Assembly: GCA_902363335.1 (NCBI GenBank)
Contig: CABIZV010000002.1
Span: 496,001-560,000, forward strand
Length of the DNA stretch: 64,000 nt
Direction of reading: 5' to 3'
Source of the DNA: Enterobacteriaceae bacterium
GTDB lineage: Bacteria; Pseudomonadota; Gammaproteobacteria; Enterobacterales; Enterobacteriaceae
Made by a program: the position numbers and the translations under genes. Below the pieces are notes generated by a model, which was not told the DNA's origin, did no database searches, and saw only the letters and a program-made list of their open reading frames with translations. Below, piece after piece: positions 18,824 through 26,795 of this stretch. Numbering within the stretch: position 1 is the first letter of the stretch; each line of letters starts with the position of its first letter.

Positions 18824-18846
18824 TTATCCACTATTCCTGTGGATAA
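18824..18846. promoter_or_regulatory. Inverted pair of DnaA-box-like sequences upstream of uvrB
   Basis: TTATCCACT at 18824-18832 is followed by TGTGGATAA at 18838-18846. The second is a perfect inverted DnaA box and the first has one mismatch. They lie in a 637-bp gap between bioD and uvrB that otherwise shows no convincing gene. DnaA binding upstream of uvrB is a possibility I recall from E. coli, but it is not proven here. Confidence 0.5.
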
Positions 18847-19147
18847 CCCTGTGTATTAGGGTTAGAAAACTCGCGGTGAACGAGAGAACATGCGGCTTTC
18901 GCCCGAATTGGTGTGAAACGCGTCTTTTGTCTGTTTTCTTTAAATATCAATAAGATAAATAAAAGCAATGGCGTCATAAAAAGTGCAGGTGATTGCCATA
19001 AAACTTTCATGACCTATATTGACAAATGTTAAAAGGGAAAATGTTCTGGGGATAACCTTATCTGGTGGCAGTTTTATCTGCCCGACCGTTAAATTTCATC
19101 GATTCTTGCGGGTTATCTGCGCAGCCTGGCGAAATACGATAATGCAC

Positions 19148-19167
19148 AACTGTGTTTATATCCAGTA
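19148..19167 (+). promoter_or_regulatory. LexA box of uvrB
   Basis: AACTGTGTTTATATCCAGTA fits CTG-N10-CAG. It lies about 80 bp before the uvrB ATG, as in the SOS-regulated E. coli gene. Confidence 0.88.
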
Positions 19168-19244
19168 TTTTTTATTGGCAAATATGCGAGGGGCGAGTAG
19201 AATTAATCTCCAGCCCGGCCATCAGTCATCAGGTAGCGTTGTCC

Positions 19245-21269
19245 ATGAGTAAACCCTTTAAGTTACATTCCGCGTTTAGTCCTTCTGGCGACCAGCCGGT
19301 TGCCATTTCACGTCTGAAAGAGGGGCTGGAAGACGGTCTGGCGCATCAGACCCTGCTTGGCGTGACCGGTTCAGGGAAAACCTTTACCGTGGCTAACGTC
19401 ATCGCTGACCTCCAGCGTCCCACCATGGTACTGGCACCGAATAAAACCCTGGCGGCGCAGTTGTACGGTGAAATGAAAGCGTTCTTCCCGGAAAACGCGG
19501 TGGAGTACTTTGTCTCTTACTACGACTATTATCAGCCGGAAGCCTACGTTCCCAGCTCCGATACCTTTATCGAAAAAGACTCCGCGGTGAATGAGCACAT
19601 CGACCAGATGCGTCTGTCCGCCACCAAAGCGCTGCTTGAGCGGCGCGACGTTATCGTAGTGGCGTCAGTATCGGCCATCTACGGTCTGGGCGACCCAGAC
19701 CTGTATCTGAAAATGATGCTGCACCTGACGGTGGGCACCATTATCGATCAGCGCTCCATTCTGCGTAGGCTTGCGGATTTGCAGTACACCCGTAACGATC
19801 AGGCGTTTCAGCGCGGGACATTCCGTGTGCGCGGTGAAGTCATTGATATCTTCCCCGCAGAATCGGACGATCTGGCGCTTCGCGTCGAGTTGTTTGACGA
19901 AGAGGTTGAGCGACTGTCGCTGTTCGACCCACTAACCGGCCACGTCGAAACAACGCTCCAGCGCTATACGGTTTACCCGAAAAGCCACTACGTTACTCCG
20001 CGCGAGCGTATCGTACAGGCAATGGAAGAAATCAAAGTTGAACTGGCTGAACGACGCAAGGTGTTATTGGCAAACAATAAGCTGCTCGAAGAGCAACGCA
20101 TCAGCCAGCGAACCCAGTTTGACCTCGAAATGATGAATGAGCTGGGTTACTGCTCGGGCATTGAAAACTACTCGCGCTTCCTTTCGGGGCGTGGGCCGGG
20201 CGAGCCACCGCCGACGCTATTTGACTACCTGCCGGCTGACGGTCTGCTGGTGGTGGACGAATCCCACGTGACGATCCCACAAATCGGCGGCATGTACCGT
20301 GGCGACCGGGCGCGTAAAGAGACGCTGGTCGAGTATGGTTTCCGTTTGCCATCTGCGCTGGATAACCGTCCGCTGAAATTTGAAGAGTTTGAAGCGCTGG
20401 CACCGCAGACGATTTATGTCTCCGCGACGCCGGGCAACTATGAGCTGGAAAAATCTGGCGGCGAGGTGATTGACCAGGTCGTACGTCCTACCGGGTTGCT
20501 TGACCCGATTATCGAAGTGCGTCCGGTCGGCACGCAGGTTGACGATCTGTTATCCGAAATTCGCAAGCGCGCGGTGATTAACGAACGAGTGCTTGTCACC
20601 ACGCTCACCAAACGTATGGCGGAAGACCTGACGGATTATCTCGAAGAACACGGAGAACGGGTGCGTTATCTGCACTCTGATATCGACACCGTCGAGCGTA
20701 TGGAAATCATCCGCGATCTGCGTCTGGGCGAATTCGACGTGCTGGTGGGAATCAACTTGCTGCGTGAAGGGTTGGATATGCCGGAAGTCTCTCTGGTGGC
20801 AATTCTTGACGCTGACAAAGAGGGCTTCCTGCGTTCCGAACGTTCGTTGATTCAGACTATTGGTCGTGCCGCGCGTAACATTAACGGCAAGGCGATACTG
20901 TACGGTGACAAAATCACCGCGTCGATGGCCAAAGCCATCGGGGAGACCGAGCGTCGCCGTGAGAAACAGCATCAGTACAACGTCGAGCACGGCATTGTGC
21001 CGCAGGGCCTGGTCAAAGACGTGGTTGATATTCTGTCGATGGGTGAGGGGCTGGCGAAGACCAAAGCGAAAGGCCGCGGTAAGTCACGTGGCGCATCGTC
21101 GGTGGTTGAAGCCGATGCACCGGTGCTGACGCCGAAAGCGTTGCAGCAGCAAATCCAGGTCGTGGAAGCGCAAATGATGAAACATGCGCAAAACCTCGAG
21201 TTTGAAGAAGCGGCAGGAGCCCGCGACCGGCTGCACAAGCTCCGCGAGTTGTTTATTGCCACGTCATAA
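19245..21269 (+). CDS. uvrB: UvrB, excinuclease ABC subunit B
   Basis: 674 residues from the ATG at 19245 (MSKPFKLHSAFSPSGDQP); a longer in-frame start would cover the LexA box region. Walker A GVTGSGKTFT is at about residues 39-48. The beta-hairpin SYYDYYQPEAYVPSSDTFIEKD, which clamps damaged DNA, is intact. The DEAD-like box is VVDESHVT, and helicase motif VI QTIGRAARN is present. The C-terminal UVR domain (AQNLEFEEAAGARDRL) binds UvrC. It verifies damage in nucleotide excision repair. Confidence 0.98.
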   Translation: MSKPFKLHSAFSPSGDQPVAISRLKEGLEDGLAHQTLLGVTGSGKTFTVANVIADLQRPTMVLAPNKTLAAQLYGEMKAFFPENAVEYFVSYYDYYQPEAYVPSSDTFIEKDSAVNEHIDQMRLSATKALLERRDVIVVASVSAIYGLGDPDLYLKMMLHLTVGTIIDQRSILRRLADLQYTRNDQAFQRGTFRVRGEVIDIFPAESDDLALRVELFDEEVERLSLFDPLTGHVETTLQRYTVYPKSHYVTPRERIVQAMEEIKVELAERRKVLLANNKLLEEQRISQRTQFDLEMMNELGYCSGIENYSRFLSGRGPGEPPPTLFDYLPADGLLVVDESHVTIPQIGGMYRGDRARKETLVEYGFRLPSALDNRPLKFEEFEALAPQTIYVSATPGNYELEKSGGEVIDQVVRPTGLLDPIIEVRPVGTQVDDLLSEIRKRAVINERVLVTTLTKRMAEDLTDYLEEHGERVRYLHSDIDTVERMEIIRDLRLGEFDVLVGINLLREGLDMPEVSLVAILDADKEGFLRSERSLIQTIGRAARNINGKAILYGDKITASMAKAIGETERRREKQHQYNVEHGIVPQGLVKDVVDILSMGEGLAKTKAKGRGKSRGASSVVEADAPVLTPKALQQQIQVVEAQMMKHAQNLEFEEAAGARDRLHKLRELFIATS

Positions 21270-21282
21270 TGACGGCACCCTC

Positions 21283-21850
21283 GGTATAACCCGGCGCTAA
21301 CCCCGGCGTCACTGCGTTCGGCCGGGCTACCATCCCGTAGCCCGGGCAAGGCGCAAGCCGCCCCGGGATAGCCCGGTGCCACTCCCGGCGTCACTCCGTT
21401 CAGCCGGGCTACCATCCCGTAGCCCGGGCAAGGCGCAAGCCGCCCCCGGGATAACTCGGTGCCTCCCCCGGCGTCACTCCGTTCAGCCGGGCTACCATCC
21501 CGTAGCCCGGGCAAGGCGCAAGCCGCCCCCGTGATAGCCCGGTGCCTCCCCCGGCGTCACTCCGTTCAGCCGTGCTACCATCCCGTAGCCCGGGCAAGGC
21601 GTAAGCCGCCCCCGGGATAGCTCGGTGCCTCCCCCGGCGTCACTCCGTTCAGCCGTGCCACCATCCCGTAGCCCGGGCAAGGCGCAAGCCGCCCCCGGGA
21701 TAGCTCGGTGACACTCCCGGCGTCACTCCGTTCGGCCGGGCTACCATCCCGTAGCCCGGGCAAGGCGCAAGCCGCCCCCGGGATAGCCCGGTGCCACTCC
21801 CGGCGTCACTCCGTTCGGCCGGGCTACCATCCCGTAGCCCGGGATGGCTT
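21283..21850. repeat. Tandem BIME array, seven units of about 83 bp
   Basis: The marker CATCCCGTAG recurs at 21331, 21413, 21496, 21579, 21662, 21745 and 21828, so the spacing is 82 then 83 five times. Each unit holds a forward REP (GTAGCCCGGGCAAGGCG) and an inverted one ending GCCGGGCTAC, both with GTAG heads. The period is not a multiple of three and no SD is seen, so the short minus-strand reading frames over it are not genes. Confidence 0.95.
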
Positions 21851-21903
21851 AGCGCGGATATTGGCGAAAAATGCGAACAGCGTCACTCTCAGGAGACGTC
21901 AGC

Positions 21904-21920
21904 CTTAATGTTCACTTAAT
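21904..21920 (+). promoter_or_regulatory. PmrA box upstream of the pmrR-like gene
   Basis: CTTAAT-GTTCA-CTTAAT is a perfect direct repeat with 5-bp spacing, exactly the PmrA (BasR) consensus. A -10-like TACTAT follows 12 bp later at 21933-21938, and the small gene starts at 21964. Confidence 0.85.
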
Positions 21921-21963
21921 AAACTGCGCTCATACTATCCTTAAAATAAATAAGGATCGCGCT

Positions 21964-22056
21964 ATGTTACCTCTCAATACCCAGCAACTGTTTACCGTAA
22001 CTCTCTCTATTGCCATTGTCGTCGGTTTTGTCTGCCAGTGGATAATGACGTTCTAA
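21964..22056 (+). CDS. pmrR: PmrR-like 30-residue membrane peptide (LpxT modulator family candidate)
   Basis: Thirty residues, starting MLPLNTQQLFTVTLS and ending QWIMTF, with one hydrophobic helix (about residues 9-25). An AAGGA SD lies 7 bases before the ATG, and a perfect PmrA box and -10 lie just upstream. Salmonella PmrR, as I remember it, is a 29-30 residue PmrA-activated peptide that inhibits the LpxT lipid A kinase. The two share a hydrophobic middle and a C-terminal pattern F-xxx-W-xx-T-aromatic. The match is weak in identity, so the name is an inference from pattern, promoter and neighbours. It converges on pmrB with a 6-bp gap. Confidence 0.68.
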   Translation: MLPLNTQQLFTVTLSIAIVVGFVCQWIMTF

Positions 22057-22062
22057 CGCGCA

Positions 22063-23142
22063 TTAATGCTTAGGCGACTGAAACTCCACCCATGCCCGGG
22101 TGCCGTTTTCGTTCTCGCGATTTTGCAAGAAGAATGCCGCTTCATGAAGCTGGGCGATACGCGTCACGATGCTGAGACCGAGACCAATTCCCCCATAACG
22201 ACTGTCCATTCGCACGAACGCCTGGCTTAACTCACCCACTTTAGACTCATCAATCCCCGGCCCCTCATCCTCAACCACCAACATTGGTCGTGATGCGGAC
22301 ACAAGCGACAGCGTAATCGTCGAGTTTTCCGGGCTATATCGATGCGCATTCTCCAGCAAATTACGCACCAGCAGGCGCAGCAAGGTCGCATCACCGGAAA
22401 CGGTCAATGCCGACGGCGGATGGTGAATAACCAGCTTTTGCGCTCGCGCACCTAGCATGGTTTCAAGCTCAGTGCGTATTGGCTCAACGACATCACTCAG
22501 TAGATTCACCTGCTGATAACTCCCTGCCGAAAATGACTGGCCGACGCGCGCTAAAAGCAGCAGCTGTGCAACGCTCTCAGTCATCTGATCGAGGCGCTGT
22601 ACCAGTGGTGCCAGATTCAAGTGCTGGGTCTTTTCCAGCAGTTCGAGATGCAGTTTTAAACCCGCCAGCGGCGTCCGCAGTTCATGGGCAACATCGGCGG
22701 TAAACAGACGCTCGCGATCGAGGGTCTGCGTCAGATTCAGCACCAGCTGGTTAATGGCGTTGGTCACAGCCTCCACTTCAACCGTCGTCTGTTGCAGATA
22801 GATAGGCTGCAAATTTCCCGGCGTACGGGAATCAAGCTCTTTTTGCAGGTCGGCGAGCGGGCGCGTGATGCGTTTTACCGCCTGTAAGCACAGGTACAGC
22901 GCCAGCGAGATAATCACCAGGCTTGGCAACAGCAGGCTGGCAATCGCTTCGCGCACTTCATGCTGAATATGCTTCGCATTATTGTGATTGTTTAAAAGCA
23001 TTGCGACTTCCAGCTCGATCTGCTCTTTGCTTTCATGCCAGAGCCAGAACACGCTGATAAGCTGGAAAAACACCAGAATCACACCGATGGCGAGCAGCAG
23101 CTGATGACGCATCGGCCATTTGCGAACGGAAAATAATGCCAT
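22063..23142 (-). CDS. pmrB: PmrB (BasS), sensor histidine kinase
   Basis: 359 residues. Two membrane helices (about 13-35 and 67-88) enclose a short periplasmic loop. That loop holds two ExxE motifs (ESKE at 37-40, EVRE at 62-65), matching the iron/acid-sensing glutamates of Salmonella PmrB. A HAMP region follows, then the H-box AHELRTPLAGL with His153, and ATPase boxes NAHRYSP, EDEGPGID and GGIGLGLSI. It phosphorylates PmrA in response to Fe3+, Al3+ or low pH. It is 3 bp downstream of pmrA. Confidence 0.94.
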   Translation of the reverse strand: MALFSVRKWPMRHQLLLAIGVILVFFQLISVFWLWHESKEQIELEVAMLLNNHNNAKHIQHEVREAIASLLLPSLVIISLALYLCLQAVKRITRPLADLQKELDSRTPGNLQPIYLQQTTVEVEAVTNAINQLVLNLTQTLDRERLFTADVAHELRTPLAGLKLHLELLEKTQHLNLAPLVQRLDQMTESVAQLLLLARVGQSFSAGSYQQVNLLSDVVEPIRTELETMLGARAQKLVIHHPPSALTVSGDATLLRLLVRNLLENAHRYSPENSTITLSLVSASRPMLVVEDEGPGIDESKVGELSQAFVRMDSRYGGIGLGLSIVTRIAQLHEAAFFLQNRENENGTRAWVEFQSPKH

Positions 23143-23145
23143 CGC

Positions 23146-23817
23146 TTATTCTGCCTTACAGCTGTTAACCAACTGATAGCCAAAGCCGCGCACGGTACGA
23201 ATACGGGCTTTCCCCACTTTATCGCGCAGATTGTGAATATGGACTTCCAGCGTATTGGTCGCCGGTTCGTTATCCCAGTTGTAGATATCGTTGTAGAGAA
23301 TTTCACGGTGTACCGGGCTACCCGCTTTAAGCATCAGGCGCGAAAGCAGGGCGTACTCTTTGGGCGTCAGCTCCAGAATCTCATCGTCCAGCCACACCTG
23401 GCGGCGCGTCACGTTGAGACGCAGATTCTCCACCGTGACTTCGTTATCGCCCTGGTTGAGATTACGACGCAGCAGCGCGCGAATGCGGGCGTTAAGCTCC
23501 TCTAACGCAAACGGCTTCACCAGATAATCGTCGGCACCGGTATCCAGACCGCTCACGCGATCCTCAAGGGTGTCGCGGGCGGTCAGAATAAGCACCGGCG
23601 TGCTCATTTTTTCCTGGCGCATACGGTTTAGAAAATGCAATCCGTCTTCATCCGGCAAACCTAAATCCAGCACGACCAGACTGTAGTGCCCGTTAGCCAG
23701 ACTTAGCGCCGCCTGCTGCGCCGTCTCGACGCCATCGCACGCGTATCCTTCACTCTGCATGGCCAGAATCAGCCCCTGTAATAGCAGCGTATCATCTTCA
23801 ACGACTAATATTTTCAT
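23146..23817 (-). CDS. pmrA: PmrA (BasR), OmpR-type response regulator
   Basis: 223 residues. Receiver domain with the acidic pair EDD at 7-9, phospho-acceptor Asp51 in LVVLDLGLPDEDG and the conserved Lys in DYLVKPFA. A winged-helix DNA-binding domain follows (LTPKEYALLSRLM, NTLEVHIHNLRDKVG). It activates lipid A modification genes. It lies 10 bp after eptA in the order eptA-pmrA-pmrB. Confidence 0.95.
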   Translation of the reverse strand: MKILVVEDDTLLLQGLILAMQSEGYACDGVETAQQAALSLANGHYSLVVLDLGLPDEDGLHFLNRMRQEKMSTPVLILTARDTLEDRVSGLDTGADDYLVKPFALEELNARIRALLRRNLNQGDNEVTVENLRLNVTRRQVWLDDEILELTPKEYALLSRLMLKAGSPVHREILYNDIYNWDNEPATNTLEVHIHNLRDKVGKARIRTVRGFGYQLVNSCKAE

Positions 23818-23827
23818 CCGTTTGCCT

Positions 23828-25459
23828 CTATTTACACGTGGCTAATATATCGTCTGCGGCACGATATTCCTGTGTTTCTACGCCGGTCATACCCAGCATT
23901 GTAGAGAACAGATTGTCCTGCGAGTAGTCATTTTCTTTGGCCTTTTTCTGCAGGCAGGCGTAATTGACGTTATAGCGTTTTTGATAATCATCGGATAACC
24001 ATAACAGCATTGGCACATGTTTCTGCGTTTCTGGTGCAATGGCATAAGGCAACCCGTGCAAATAAACCCCGTTCTCACCCAATGACTCGCCGTGGTCGGA
24101 AAGATAAACCAGACTGGTGGTGAATTTATCTTGTTTGGATTGCAGCAGCTTAATGGCTTTATCGACAATATAGTCGACGTACAAAATCGTATTATCGTAG
24201 CTATTTTTGAGTTGTTCCTGAGTACAGGATTGTATTTCGCTGGTATCACAGGTTGGCGTAAAGCGACGGAACGCCGGTGGATAACGGTTGTAATACGTTG
24301 GGCCGTGGCTGCCAATCGTATGCAGAACAATCACGCCGTCACCTTGCATATTATCGATGGTCTGCTCCAGACCGTGGAACAGCACCTCGTCGTAACATTC
24401 GCCGTTAATACATTCGCCGGGCAGTTTTAAATCGGTGACATCCTGATGCGGAACGCGGTCACAGGCCCCTTTGCAGCCGCCGTCATTATCATTCCACAGC
24501 ACCTGAATACCTGCGCGCTGGATAATATCGAGCAATCCTTCCTGATGGTGGGCGAGCGACTCATCGTAGCCGGTACGCGGCATATTCGAGAACATGCAGG
24601 GAACCGAAACGGCGGTGGCCGTACCGCAGGAGGCTGTTTTCGGGAAATAGACCACGTTATCTTTGGCGAGTAACGGGTTGGTTTCACGGTCATAACCCCC
24701 CAGTGAGAAATTGGCGGCGCGTGAAGTTTCACCCACGATTAAAATCATCAGATTTTTGCGCGGGCCATTTTTCATCGCCGCGTTTTGTTTCGCATCTTCA
24801 CCAATTTTGACTAACGGTAAATTGTCCATCTTGTGGTGAAAATACCAGGAGTTTATTGCCACAATACTGTTTGACGGATTTAAGGACTTCACTAGCTCCT
24901 TATTATTGCGAAACAGCGAGGCGTAATCTTTATAAAACAATGCGGCGACCAGCAAAATTAAGACGGCGGAGACGACCAGCGTCATTGCGCGAGTCAACGT
25001 CCCGCGCCACAGATTTGCCGCCGGTTTGATTTTTATCCACCACGCCAGCGCAATAAACAGCAGTGCGGTGAATCCCAATACCACGACCATCTGGCCCGAG
25101 AGCAGGGCATAGCTTTCAGCGGACGTGGTATCCAGAATATTGGTGACCATTGACCGGTCAACAATGATGCCGAAATTCATCATGAAATACTGAGCGCAGG
25201 CGCTAAGCAGAATAAACAGCGTGGTGACGAGTTTTTCAAGACGAATAAAAGAGGCCAGCGTCAGAAATATTGCCATCACTGAAAATGCCACCACCGGCAT
25301 GCTGATAAACACCAGCATGTTATGCACGCTGTCTACGGGCAACAAGGTGAAGGCCTGACGATAGAAAACGATATTCAGGGCCAGGGCAATATAGAATGCG
25401 AACAACACGATGTACGTTAAGCGACTAACGGTCGGGCGATAGCGTGACAGGCGAAGCAT
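23828..25459 (-). CDS. eptA: EptA (PmrC), lipid A phosphoethanolamine transferase
   Basis: 543 residues. Five N-terminal membrane helices (about residues 14-175) precede a periplasmic alkaline-phosphatase-fold domain. Its catalytic Thr lies in SCGTATAVSVPC (Thr282 by my count), with metal ligands in VGETSRAAN and LSDHGESLGENG. Paired cysteines occur as in the family (GGCKGACDRVPH). It adds phosphoethanolamine to lipid A, lowering negative charge and polymyxin binding. It is the first gene of the locus, with a PmrA box upstream. Confidence 0.94.
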   Translation of the reverse strand: MLRLSRYRPTVSRLTYIVLFAFYIALALNIVFYRQAFTLLPVDSVHNMLVFISMPVVAFSVMAIFLTLASFIRLEKLVTTLFILLSACAQYFMMNFGIIVDRSMVTNILDTTSAESYALLSGQMVVVLGFTALLFIALAWWIKIKPAANLWRGTLTRAMTLVVSAVLILLVAALFYKDYASLFRNNKELVKSLNPSNSIVAINSWYFHHKMDNLPLVKIGEDAKQNAAMKNGPRKNLMILIVGETSRAANFSLGGYDRETNPLLAKDNVVYFPKTASCGTATAVSVPCMFSNMPRTGYDESLAHHQEGLLDIIQRAGIQVLWNDNDGGCKGACDRVPHQDVTDLKLPGECINGECYDEVLFHGLEQTIDNMQGDGVIVLHTIGSHGPTYYNRYPPAFRRFTPTCDTSEIQSCTQEQLKNSYDNTILYVDYIVDKAIKLLQSKQDKFTTSLVYLSDHGESLGENGVYLHGLPYAIAPETQKHVPMLLWLSDDYQKRYNVNYACLQKKAKENDYSQDNLFSTMLGMTGVETQEYRAADDILATCK

Positions 25460-25506
25460 AGCGATGGACTCAGTAATGATGATGTTCGCTATGCTGCCTG
25501 AGCTTT

Positions 25507-25523
25507 TTTAAGACAACCTTAAG
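25507..25523 (-). promoter_or_regulatory. PmrA box upstream of eptA
   Basis: On the minus strand CTTAAG-GTTGT-CTTAAA, half-sites 5 bases apart, fits the PmrA consensus at all but the last base. It lies 48 bp before the eptA start. A hairpin AACCTTAA-GATT-TTAAGGTT at 25515-25534 overlaps it, so box and possible ybhK terminator share bases. Confidence 0.75.
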
Positions 25524-25536
25524 ATTTTAAGGTTGC

Positions 25537-26442
25537 TCAACCAAATGCCTGAAGTGCTTCCTCAAGCGCCGCACGCAGAAGGGCGCGGTCGTGGCGATAG
25601 GGAATATCATCAGCTTCCAGCGGCTGCTGGACCACCACTTTGCACTGCACATGGCTAGCGTCGACTTTCGGCCCAACAACCACCGCGTCAATCACTGCTT
25701 TGCCGATATAGTGCTCCAGCAGCCCAATGCGTGTTTCAATACTGAGATCGCCTGCCGGGCTGTGCTCACGGCCAAGATTATCAATGTAGACCATTGGCGC
25801 GGGCGTGCGACGCATTGCCTGGGCAATATCGGGCAGCAGCAGAATCGGTAACAGGCTGGTGTAAAAACTACCCGGGCCGATGAGAATTAAATCGGCCTCG
25901 GCGATGGCTTCCACGGCTTCACGTGTCGCTGAAACTTGCGGCGTTAACATCAATGTTTGCGGCGGCAGCTTAAGTTGATCGATATTCACTTCACCGTAGA
26001 TTTCATGCCCCTCGCTGTCGATTGCCATTAAATCTACCGGCTGTTCGGACATAGGAATCAGTGATGCTTCCACTTTTAGCAGGTTTCTAATGAGATTGAT
26101 GGCCTCTAAAGGTCTGATACTCAGGTTGTCTAAGGCCTTTAACATCAGATTTCCGAGGTTATGCCCGGAAAGTTCGCCATTACCGCCAAAACGATACTCA
26201 AACATTGTCGAAGCAACGCTGGGTTCGGTAATTAATTGATTCAGGCAGTTGCGCATGTCCCCCCAGGCAATGCCCCCTTCCGAACGACGAATACGTCCGG
26301 TAGAGCCGCCATTGTCGGTGGTGGTGACGATGCCGGTCAGGCGTGAACCGAGTGATGACAGGGATGACATGACGCGTCCAAGTCCATGTCCACCGCCCAG
26401 TGCGACAACGCGGTCAAGATCGGCAAAAGTGCGATTGCGCAT
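25537..26442 (-). CDS. ybhK: YbhK, YvcK/CofD-family protein
   Basis: 301 residues. The N-terminal nucleotide-binding motif VALGGGHGLGRVMSSLS at about 13-29 is typical of the YvcK family, and LIGPGSFYTSLLP is the second conserved segment. YvcK proteins bind UDP-sugars and affect carbon flux and cell shape in other bacteria. The role of YbhK is not settled. In K-12 its neighbour is uvrB; here the pmr locus is interposed. Confidence 0.92.
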   Translation of the reverse strand: MRNRTFADLDRVVALGGGHGLGRVMSSLSSLGSRLTGIVTTTDNGGSTGRIRRSEGGIAWGDMRNCLNQLITEPSVASTMFEYRFGGNGELSGHNLGNLMLKALDNLSIRPLEAINLIRNLLKVEASLIPMSEQPVDLMAIDSEGHEIYGEVNIDQLKLPPQTLMLTPQVSATREAVEAIAEADLILIGPGSFYTSLLPILLLPDIAQAMRRTPAPMVYIDNLGREHSPAGDLSIETRIGLLEHYIGKAVIDAVVVGPKVDASHVQCKVVVQQPLEADDIPYRHDRALLRAALEEALQAFG

Positions 26443-26580
26443 ACAACTTCCTTATAGTGAAAAACGTGCCTACATTAGCGTAACTACCCCTAAAAGACGA
26501 TGCTCTCTCGCGGTCAAAATGACGTATATCAATGCAAAAAGGAGATTTTTACGTATTCTGTACGGAAAATGCAGGATAAC

Positions 26581-26608
26581 ACCGCTATATATAACTTTAT
26601 ACAGCGTA
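26581..26608. promoter_or_regulatory. ModE-type box upstream of moaA
   Basis: ACCGCTATATA-N6-TATACAGCGTA matches the ModE palindrome and the box found before modA. ModE activation of moaA is established for E. coli. Confidence 0.78.
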
Positions 26609-26681
26609 AGCGAGAATGGCGAAATTGTTCTTCTCGCGCTACTATTCGGCATAACCTGGTTTAGTTTTTAAGACTAAACAA

Positions 26682-26790
26682 CACACTCTAGCCTCTGCGC
26701 CTAAGTTGAAAAATACGGCGTTTTGGCCGCGGCAGATTCTTGTCGCCAGGGCGAAGGAAGAAATGATCTCGCCTCCCGTATTTGGAAAGG
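26682..26790 (+). ncRNA. Moco riboswitch in the moaA leader
   Basis: The leader starts ACACACTCTAGCCTCTGCGC and continues through GCGAAGGAAGAAATGA and CTCGCCTCCCGTATTTGG to just before the moaA ATG. These blocks match the E. coli moaA Moco-RNA motif as I remember it. It is expected to shut off moa translation when molybdenum cofactor is abundant. An in-frame ATG at 26706 lies inside it and is not the gene start. Confidence 0.88.
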
Positions 26791-26795
26791 TGTCT

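Noticed and set aside
20972..21763. Repeated minus-strand frames reading MPGLRDG... over the 83-bp array
   Set aside because: They arise from BIME units; the frame shifts with each 83-bp unit and part lies antisense to uvrB.
21283..21850. CRISPR array
   Set aside because: The regular 83-bp spacing first suggested this, but units are contiguous near-identical repeats with inverted REPs and no unique spacers; no cas genes are present.
26706..26795. N-terminal extension of MoaA starting at 26706
   Set aside because: It covers the Moco riboswitch and does not match the MoaA family start; the ATG at 26796 does.
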